From CAVOBC01 sp963693635 (GTDB lineage: Bacteria > Pseudomonadota > Gammaproteobacteria > Pseudomonadales > Azotimanducaceae): a stretch of DNA of 5,357 nucleotides. Location of the stretch: the NCBI GenBank assembly GCA_963693635.1, contig CAVOBC010000333.1:1-5357 (forward strand), in the 5' to 3' direction. The translations under genes were made by a program, and so were the position numbers. The notes under the pieces were generated by a model. That model was given only the letters and a program-made list of their open reading frames with translations, was not told the DNA's origin and did no database searches. This document shows positions 1 to 4,052 of the stretch, one piece after another (positions within the stretch are counted from its first letter, which is position 1; every line of letters starts with the position of its first letter).

Positions 1-58
1 CTTACGACGGCTCTGACTTCAGACTGCGTCCCGGGTCTGGTTGACACGGGTACGCAAC
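1..58. other. Left-edge noncoding segment downstream of the GNAT gene
   Basis: This is the sequence beyond the stop codon of the minus-strand acetyltransferase gene. No coding frame with family resemblance is visible. It contains a small inverted repeat (TCTGA at 12-16, TCAGA at 19-23, two bases between) and a possible CAGAC/GTCTG pairing just after it. Neither is followed by a T-run in either direction, so I do not call a terminator. The next gene may start just beyond the edge. Confidence 0.4.
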
Positions 59-775
59 TCACGCGGGTTGCCGCCGCCGCATGATCTGTACGACAACACC
101 GCGATGGTGGCGGAAGCCCAGCCGCTGATAGACCCCGACCGCAGTCTTCTCTGATGGCCCGCTCTTCACAACGTGGAGAAATGCACCGCAACCCGCCGCA
201 TCGATTCCCCGCAGTACCCTCGACACGAGACGTGCGGCATAGCCGCGGCCCTGCGCATCCGGGTGCGTGCAGACGGCGCTCACTTCAATCCAGCCGCGAG
301 GCCGCATGCGCTCGCCCGCCATGGCGAGAAGGCTCTCGCCATCAAAGATGCCGAAGTAGCTACCCATTTCAATGGTGCGCGCTGCAAACGGTCCCGGATC
401 CGTCAGCTTCACGAGGGCCAGCATCTGCGCGATGTGGTTCGCTCCGAGCGCGATGCACTCGTCGTCCTCAATCAATACCGGTGCCGTACAAATCATCTGG
501 TGGCACGGTACCCGTCTCAGAATCTCAAAGCCCGGGTGCGACGGTGTTTCCTGCGCATCAACCAGCAGGCCGAATACCTCCTCGGCGCCAACCAATTCTG
601 CCATCGATGTAAGGTCATCGGCGCCCGGGGCAAGGGCTGCAAACACCGAGACGTCCAGCGCGTAGTTGGCCGCCCCCGCGTTGGCCATACCGAGCGATGC
701 GTGTGCGCCCTGGAGTCCATGCCACACGGCATGTCGCAGCAAATCGACGTCGGGCCTATCAACGTTTTCGCTCAC
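59..775 (-). CDS. GNAT family N-acetyltransferase (FR47-like)
   Basis: Predicted cytoplasmic acetyl-CoA-dependent N-acetyltransferase of 238 residues; the acceptor substrate cannot be told from sequence. The C-terminal half (about 105-235) carries the GNAT fold. A segment around 118-160 (MLALVKLTDPGPF, then the AMAGER block) leads into the strand VSAVCTHP and the acetyl-CoA pyrophosphate loop QGRGYA at 175-180. The final conserved element is VYQRLGF at 215-221. The N-terminal ~100 residues are the poorly conserved lead-in usual for this FR47-type subgroup, so the protein looks full length. The start is GTG (773-775 on the complement), which overlaps the TGA of the upstream oxygenase gene in the pattern GTGA; a GGTGG stretch lies 7 bases upstream. 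That arrangement implies co-transcription and probable translational coupling. The family assignment is firm; involvement in the oxygenase's pathway is inference from the overlap. Confidence 0.93.
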   Translation of the reverse strand: MSENVDRPDVDLLRHAVWHGLQGAHASLGMANAGAANYALDVSVFAALAPGADDLTSMAELVGAEEVFGLLVDAQETPSHPGFEILRRVPCHQMICTAPVLIEDDECIALGANHIAQMLALVKLTDPGPFAARTIEMGSYFGIFDGESLLAMAGERMRPRGWIEVSAVCTHPDAQGRGYAARLVSRVLRGIDAAGCGAFLHVVKSGPSEKTAVGVYQRLGFRHHRGVVVQIMRRRQPA

Positions 776-1674
776 GATACAGCCACCGTTGATGCTGCGA
801 ACGGCACAGCTTGCGTCTGGCGTTCATAGGGAAACTTGTCGTCAAAGCCTGCGAGTGTTTTGAAGAGTGCCGGGTCGCAGCAATCATCAGCCAGTTCCGG
901 CGGAAACGTGCCGTGGATGTCCTCCTGGGACGTCACCATGTGGTGACGATAGTAGTTCGCAATCGATATCCGCATTCCAGGGATCTTCCTGGGATAAGCA
1001 CCGTGCCAGGTAGCACCATGGAAGACGATGACCGACCCCCGGGGACACTCGATCGGCTCTGCTTCCTTGACGGCACCGGGCTGGACCGGATGCGACACCC
1101 GCCGGTGCGAGCCCCGCACGCACGCGAAAGCGCCACCGGCAAGCGTGTAGTCAGTCAGGCACCAGTTGGTGTTCGCGGTCAGCGCCTGACGTCCCCATGG
1201 CATGGGCACGCCACCCTGGTCAACGTGCAGGCCAAGCGTGGGGCCGTAGCCAAAGTCGCCCTGCCATTTCACGAACGAGTTGTGGGATGAAAACCGGGTC
1301 ATCTGCTGTCCCACCATGTGCCGGATCAGTGCAACGGCAACGGGATTCACTGCGAGATCACGGAACCGCCGATGCCGGCGCCCCAATTGTTGGATCAGAA
1401 ACTGGCTCGGCTCTTCGTTTGCCTGTTGGGCGGCACCACTGAGTCCATCAACCGCCGGAAACCCCAGCGGCACTGTGGGACCCTCGTCCAGGTTGAAAGC
1501 GACCCCGGTCATTTCTTCGGCGGCCTCAAGCAGCAACCGGGTCAACTCATCGAAGGTCGAAAGCGGGACGCCATGCACCTCGGGTGGCACCACCGAGACC
1601 CCATCCATCTCCAGTTCAAACACCTGTTGTTCCAACCCCAGTCTCTTGATGTCGTCCGACAGATGTTCCGGCAT
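772..1674 (-). CDS. Phytanoyl-CoA dioxygenase (PhyH) family Fe(II)/2-oxoglutarate oxygenase
   Basis: Predicted cytoplasmic non-haem iron oxygenase, coupling O2 and 2-oxoglutarate decarboxylation to hydroxylation (or related oxidation) of an unknown substrate. Numbered from the ATG chosen here (300 residues), the iron ligands are visible as HVD (His150, Asp152) and a distal His224 in ATWHGAY. Arg235 in GMRISI is the expected 2-oxoglutarate anchor. The GSHR segment at 188-191, after the double glycine in LAGGAFACVRGSH, is also typical of PhyH proteins. Length is normal and no motif is missing. An in-frame ATG at 1704 would add 10 residues and has an AAGGG about 5 bases upstream. I prefer 1674 because a perfect GGAGG (1683-1687) sits 8 bases before it, and a candidate promoter would leave only about 10 bases of leader ahead of 1704. 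The gene is first in an operon with the GNAT gene, which it overlaps by 4 bases. Members act on lipids, ectoine, terpenoids or antibiotics, so no substrate is proposed. Confidence 0.93.
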   Translation of the reverse strand: MPEHLSDDIKRLGLEQQVFELEMDGVSVVPPEVHGVPLSTFDELTRLLLEAAEEMTGVAFNLDEGPTVPLGFPAVDGLSGAAQQANEEPSQFLIQQLGRRHRRFRDLAVNPVAVALIRHMVGQQMTRFSSHNSFVKWQGDFGYGPTLGLHVDQGGVPMPWGRQALTANTNWCLTDYTLAGGAFACVRGSHRRVSHPVQPGAVKEAEPIECPRGSVIVFHGATWHGAYPRKIPGMRISIANYYRHHMVTSQEDIHGTFPPELADDCCDPALFKTLAGFDDKFPYERQTQAVPFAASTVAVS

Positions 1675-1682
1675 AGCCATTT

Positions 1683-1687
1683 CCTCC
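1683..1687 (-). promoter_or_regulatory. Ribosome binding site deciding the PhyH start
   Basis: On the minus strand this reads GGAGG. It lies 8 bases before the ATG at 1674, an ideal spacing, but only 2 bases before the ATG at 1680, which is too close. It lies inside the reading frame if translation began at 1704. It therefore favours 1674 as the true start. Confidence 0.6.
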
Positions 1688-1719
1688 ACGCTGGTTGAAG
1701 GCATCGTCGCCCTTGTTCG

Positions 1720-1749
1720 ATATTACGCGTGCCGCCCGGTGCTTGACAG
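1720..1749 (-). promoter_or_regulatory. Candidate sigma-70-like promoter for the PhyH-GNAT operon
   Basis: On the minus strand, CTGTCA (1749-1744, 4 of 6 matches to TTGACA) and TAATAT (1725-1720, close to TATAAT) are separated by 18 bases. Transcription would start near 1713. That gives a leader of about 40 bases to the ATG at 1674 but only about 10 to the ATG at 1704. The call rests on consensus matching by eye. Confidence 0.4.
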
Positions 1750-1876
1750 AGTGGGCTGTGCGCGCAACGGAATACCTGTGTCACGTCTTGCACTGCATCC
1801 GACCTCCACGACCTGCCTGTCTCATCAGACCGGATGTGAGACTCTTAGCAGCATCTCTCGGTGCCGGATTGCCGCG

Positions 1877-1905
1877 CTGACGCGCAGGGGACTCCACAGC
1901 ATATT
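1877..1905 (+). promoter_or_regulatory. Weak candidate promoter for the crotonase gene
   Basis: CTGACG (1877-1882) and CATATT (1900-1905) each match the sigma-70 consensus at 4 of 6 positions and are 17 bases apart. Transcription would begin near 1912 and give a leader of about 127 bases that includes the stem-loop and tandem repeat downstream. The evidence is consensus matching only. Confidence 0.25.
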
Positions 1906-1923
1906 GCTTTAGTGCCATGAAAG

Positions 1924-1962
1924 GAGTCTGAAAAAAGTGCTTTCCTACACTTTTTCAGAGTC
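1924..1962 (+). other. AT-rich inverted repeat / stem-loop upstream of the crotonase gene
   Basis: The left arm TCTGAAAAAAGTG (1927-1939) pairs with the right arm CACTTTTTCAGA (1948-1959). The loop is 8 bases, and one A is bulged because the left arm has six A and the right arm five T. Two more pairs (A1925-T1961, G1924-C1962) can form beyond a G-G mismatch. A second inverted repeat, GGGCC-TC-GGCCC, follows at 1965-1976. The T-run lies inside the stem, not after it, so this is not a textbook terminator of a plus-strand transcript. An operator for a dimeric regulator or a leader RNA hairpin are the alternatives. Confidence 0.6.
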
Positions 1963-1980
1963 GCGGGCCTCGGCCCACTC

Positions 1981-2018
1981 ACGACAAGACAGCACGACAA
2001 GACAGCGACGATAAGACA
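1981..2018 (+). repeat. 13-bp tandem repeat just upstream of the crotonase start
   Basis: ACGACAAGACAGC occurs twice back to back without mismatch (1981-1993 and 1994-2006). After one extra G, a diverged third copy begins at 2008 (ACGATAAGACA). The array ends 20 bases before the ATG and 11 before the GAGG ribosome binding site, so it lies in the leader of the mRNA or in the promoter-proximal DNA. Function is unknown; replication slippage is the simplest origin. Confidence 0.85.
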
Positions 2019-2038
2019 TTCAACGAAACGAGGCGATT

Positions 2039-2890
2039 ATGGAAACAGGACATTTCACCGGCTTTGAAGTCGAACTGCGTGACCCCGGCATCGCATGGAT
2101 TACGTTCAACACGCCCGAGCGGCTAAACGGCCTCAACCAGGCCATCAAGCGAGATCTGACGGAGACGATCATTCAGGCGCAGATGGACAGCAAGGTCCGC
2201 GTGCTCGTTTTCACTGGCCAGGGTCGGGGCTTTTGCGCCGGGGATGACATATCCGGGCAAACCAAGGACCTCGGCGGCACCCCATTGCTGCCGCCAATCC
2301 CGCACGGGCATGATTCTGACATCGGCACCTACGAAGGGCTGCGCCATCTGTCACAGACGCTAAACACCGCGATTCGCAACTGCGACAAGATTTCCATCGC
2401 AGCGGTCAACGGCATCGCTGTCCAGACCGGCATGTCCCTCGCCCTTGCCTGCGACTTCCGAATCGCCGCGCGGAGCGCACGCATGGGGAGCGCGACCCTG
2501 CGCTTCGGTCTCCTGCCCGACGAGGGCGGACAGTATTTGCTCGTGCAACACATGGGCGTCGCCAGGACCCTCGATTTTCTGATCAACAAGAAGATTGTGG
2601 ATGCCGACGAATGTGAAAGACTCGGCCTTGTACACGAAGTGGTCGACGATGCGGATCTGCCATCACGCGCCATGGCATTTGCAACCGAGATCGCGAACGG
2701 ACCGCAGGTCGCGACCCGCTTGCTCAAGCGCTCAGTCTACAACGCCTACGATCTGTCCTGGGAACAATCGCTGGATGAGATCGCCGCCAAAACCATGGTG
2801 ACGGATCACCACGCTGATGCGCGCGAGGGGGGCACAGCGTTTCGGGAGAAGCGCGCCGCACACTTCAACCGGTGGCTTGAGGATCGGTAA
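2039..2890 (+). CDS. Enoyl-CoA hydratase/isomerase (crotonase) family protein, isomerase-like active site
   Basis: Predicted cytoplasmic acyl-CoA-processing enzyme of 283 residues, slightly longer than a typical crotonase. Visible motifs are the CoA/oxyanion block GRGFCAGDDI (62-71), AAVNGIAVQTGMSLALACDFRIAA (121-144, given here only as a position range for the second oxyanion segment), and GLLPDEGG (157-164). By alignment from memory to rat mitochondrial hydratase, the two catalytic glutamates (Glu144 and Glu164 there) fall on Ser133 and Thr153, so ordinary water addition is unlikely. Asp161 in the PDEGG turn matches the catalytic Asp of PaaG-type and dienoyl-CoA isomerases, so a double-bond isomerase or similar activity is the better guess. 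The usual GAG of the second oxyanion segment is QTG here. The ATG has GAGG (2030-2033) 5 bases upstream. The gene stands alone between a divergent and a convergent neighbour. Superfamily is certain; the reaction is inference. Confidence 0.92.
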   Translation: METGHFTGFEVELRDPGIAWITFNTPERLNGLNQAIKRDLTETIIQAQMDSKVRVLVFTGQGRGFCAGDDISGQTKDLGGTPLLPPIPHGHDSDIGTYEGLRHLSQTLNTAIRNCDKISIAAVNGIAVQTGMSLALACDFRIAARSARMGSATLRFGLLPDEGGQYLLVQHMGVARTLDFLINKKIVDADECERLGLVHEVVDDADLPSRAMAFATEIANGPQVATRLLKRSVYNAYDLSWEQSLDEIAAKTMVTDHHADAREGGTAFREKRAAHFNRWLEDR

Positions 2891-2911
2891 CCGGCACCGC
2901 TCGCCTTGCCC

Positions 2912-2960
2912 GATCCGTTCGCCTATCCATTCGCCCAATCTGTTCGCCGGATCCGTTTGC
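2912..2960 (+). repeat. 12-13-bp imperfect tandem array, four copies
   Basis: Four adjacent units are visible: GATCCGTTCGCC (2912-2923), TATCCATTCGCC (2924-2935), CAATCTGTTCGCC (2936-2948) and GGATCCGTTTGC (2949-2960). The core is ATCCGTTCGCC. The array begins 22 bases after the crotonase stop and is unlike the 13-bp repeat in front of that gene. No function is evident. Confidence 0.8.
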
Positions 2961-2979
2961 TCGATGAGCATTGAGTGGC

Positions 2980-2995
2980 CGGCGCACGGGCGCCG
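2980..2995. terminator. GC hairpin between convergent genes, possible terminator
   Basis: CGGCGC (2980-2985) and GCGCCG (2990-2995) form a perfect 6-bp stem around a 4-base loop, midway between convergent stop codons and five bases from the end of the minus-strand gene. There is no T-run on either side, so at best it is a weak or Rho-assisted bidirectional terminator. Confidence 0.3.
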
Positions 2996-3000
2996 AGGCA

Positions 3001-3819
3001 TCAGCTGGTGATGCCGCGGCACTGCAGCAGATATATCGTGCCGTCCGCAACACACCACTCAATGTCGAGACCTTCGCCATAGACCTGGCCGCATCGATCG
3101 CCGAGTTGCCAGAGCGACGCCAACTGCGCATCAGTCAGGCAAAGCGCCTCGACTGACGCAGGGGGCACCGGCACCTCGGCAATCTCACCGTCGCCCGATG
3201 CGACCAGCTTCAATTCCTTGAAACCGGGCGTCCGCTCAAGCACCTCGCCGGCGCTGCTGAGGCGGAACGTGTCCGGGACCACGAGGCCTGCCACAATCGC
3301 CTCGCCGAGACCCCAGGCGCATTCCACGTAGTACTCTGCGTCACCGGTGATCGGGTGGCGCGTGAACATCACCCCCGCCACGTCACTGGCGACCTGACGC
3401 TGCACGGCCACTGCAATCCGGGGTTCGCCTTCTATCTTCATCTGCTGACGATAAGCGAGGGCGGCGTCGCTCGTTGCAGACGCATGTACCTCGCAGATCG
3501 CACTGATGAGGCCTTCGGTGCTTGTTACGTTTTGCACCGTGAGGTGTTGCCCCGCGAAGCTCGCGGCGGCGCCATCTTCCCCGACCGCGCTGGAGCGCAC
3601 GGCAACAGCCGGACCGATCTCATCGACAAGCGACGCAATCAGTTCATGTGCGGCCGGTGTATTTGCCGCTACCGCATGAACCAGATCGACAGCCAGGCCA
3701 AACCCGGGCGGCACCAGCAAGCCGTCTGCCGTCGCGCGCGCGAGGCTCGCCGATTTTCCGCCAAACCGGGCTTCGTCCTGTACTTCTGCGTCAGCAAATC
3801 GCAACGGTAATGTAGTCAT
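3001..3819 (-). CDS. Stand-alone PEP/pyruvate-binding (PPDK_N-type ATP-grasp) domain protein
   Basis: The 272 residues correspond to the ATP-binding N-terminal domain of PEP synthase, pyruvate phosphate dikinase and rifampicin phosphotransferase. In those enzymes it uses ATP to phosphorylate a His on a swivelling domain. Visible motifs are GGKSASL (20-26, ATP lysine Lys22), VPPGF (36-40), VRSSAVGED (74-82), SFAGQ (87-91), VQRQVASDVAGVMFTRHP (139-156), GLGEAIVAG (170-178), DIEW (252-255) and LQCRGIT (265-271, where the family usually has QxRPIT). All likely nucleotide ligands (Lys22, Arg75, Gln140, Glu254, Gln266, Arg268) are present. The protein ends right after the last motif, so the phospho-His and substrate domains are absent, and the Lys22-to-Arg75 interval is about 40 residues shorter than I recall for rifampicin phosphotransferase. 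The ATG at 3819 is the only start after an in-frame TAG. It could be one subunit of a split system, as in phenylphosphate synthase, or act on another carrier; the partner is not in this window. Confidence 0.9.
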   Translation of the reverse strand: MTTLPLRFADAEVQDEARFGGKSASLARATADGLLVPPGFGLAVDLVHAVAANTPAAHELIASLVDEIGPAVAVRSSAVGEDGAAASFAGQHLTVQNVTSTEGLISAICEVHASATSDAALAYRQQMKIEGEPRIAVAVQRQVASDVAGVMFTRHPITGDAEYYVECAWGLGEAIVAGLVVPDTFRLSSAGEVLERTPGFKELKLVASGDGEIAEVPVPPASVEALCLTDAQLASLWQLGDRCGQVYGEGLDIEWCVADGTIYLLQCRGITS

Positions 3820-3827
3820 GGCCGCAT
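3816..3827 (-). other. Possible 3-codon leader ORF overlapping the PPDK_N-type gene start
   Basis: On the minus strand ATG CGG CCA TGA (Met-Arg-Pro-stop) ends with a TGA that overlaps the gene's ATG in the pattern ATGA. The AAGGA at 3842-3838 is 10 bases before this mini-ORF's ATG but 18 bases before the gene's own ATG. Ribosomes could therefore load on the mini-ORF and re-initiate. A chance ATG is the alternative. Confidence 0.3.
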
Positions 3828-3986
3828 GCTACACAAATCCTTGCGCCTGAACAGGACCCGCTGTCGAGCGACGATACAAGGACAACATGCGACCGGTTTC
3901 ATACACGGTTTGAATGGCCTACTCTCAGCGACACAGCAGACAGGGCCTGCCTGAACCTTGCCCCGCTCAACCTAATCACCACCCGG

Positions 3987-4026
3987 TTCACCCCAACGCC
4001 CACTTCACCCAACGCCCAGATCACCC
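3987..4026 (+). repeat. 16-17-bp C-rich imperfect tandem repeat
   Basis: TTCACCCCAACGCCCAC (3987-4003) is followed directly by TTCACCCAACGCCCAG (4004-4019), one base shorter, and by a partial third copy ATCACCC (4020-4026). It ends 26 bases before the hydrolase GTG start. The strand is C-rich and nearly free of G, so a transcript from it would be poorly structured. Function is unknown. Confidence 0.8.
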
Positions 4027-4038
4027 ACAGATGCCAAC

Positions 4039-4043
4039 GAGAG
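4039..4043 (+). promoter_or_regulatory. Candidate ribosome binding site for the hydrolase GTG start
   Basis: GAGAG lies 9 bases before GTG 4053. It is a modest Shine-Dalgarno match, but this GTG is the first possible start codon in a frame that is open back to 3816, and the family-like sequence begins within about 15 codons of it. Confidence 0.4.
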
Positions 4044-4052
4044 CGTAGAACA

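Larger units (their letters stand above)
1705..2038. other. Divergent intergenic region (334 bp)
   Basis: This gap separates the minus-strand oxygenase operon from the plus-strand crotonase gene and should hold promoters for both. I see a candidate minus-strand promoter near 1720-1749, a weaker plus-strand candidate at 1877-1905, an AT-rich stem-loop at 1924-1962, a short GC inverted repeat at 1965-1976 and a 13-bp tandem repeat at 1981-2018. No protein-coding frame here resembles a known family. The stretch 1750-1870 shows nothing I can name. Confidence 0.6.
2891..3000. other. Convergent intergenic region (110 bp)
   Basis: The crotonase gene and the minus-strand ATP-grasp gene end toward each other here. 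The gap holds a tandem repeat (2912-2960) and a GC hairpin (2980-2995). I see no coding continuation of the ATP-grasp gene into this gap: no His-containing swivelling-domain motif (GGxxSHxA type) follows its stop. Confidence 0.5.
3820..4052. other. Divergent intergenic region (233 bp)
   Basis: This gap lies between the minus-strand ATP-grasp gene and the plus-strand hydrolase gene. I found no convincing sigma-70 promoter on either strand. It contains the mini-ORF and AAGGA just before 3819 on the minus strand, two GGTTT direct repeats near 3895-3911, and a C-rich tandem repeat at 3987-4026. The hydrolase frame is open back to 3816 but offers no ATG, GTG or TTG there, so I treat the gap as noncoding. 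Confidence 0.5.

Noticed and set aside
173..829. A 218-codon open frame on the plus strand opposite the acetyltransferase
   Set aside because: It is antisense to a well-supported GNAT gene, crosses the operon junction, and shows no family motif.
1743..1776. A perfect TTGACA on the plus strand at 1743-1748 as a crotonase promoter
   Set aside because: At 16-18 base spacing there is no acceptable -10 hexamer (AACGGA at 17), and the nearest AT-rich hexamer, AATACC, is 22 bases away.
1280..1912. A 210-codon open frame on the plus strand, mostly antisense to the oxygenase gene
   Set aside because: The opposite strand has a clear PhyH protein with complete catalytic residues. The plus-strand translation is Ser/Arg/Cys-rich with no recognisable domain, which is typical of a shadow frame in GC-rich DNA.
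1917..1931. A 5-codon ORF (ATG to TGA) at the base of the stem-loop as a leader peptide
   Set aside because: It has no upstream ribosome binding site, no run of a regulatory amino acid and no clear alternative hairpin pair, so an attenuator reading is not supported.
1981..2018. The 13-bp repeats as a CRISPR array or plasmid iterons
   Set aside because: The copies abut with no spacers, which excludes CRISPR. There is no replication gene or AT-rich origin region, so iterons are unsupported.
3816..4052. An upstream extension of the hydrolase reading frame, open back to the TAG at 3813
   Set aside because: There is no ATG, GTG or TTG codon in this stretch, it includes the C-rich repeat, and the family-like sequence starts just after GTG 4053.
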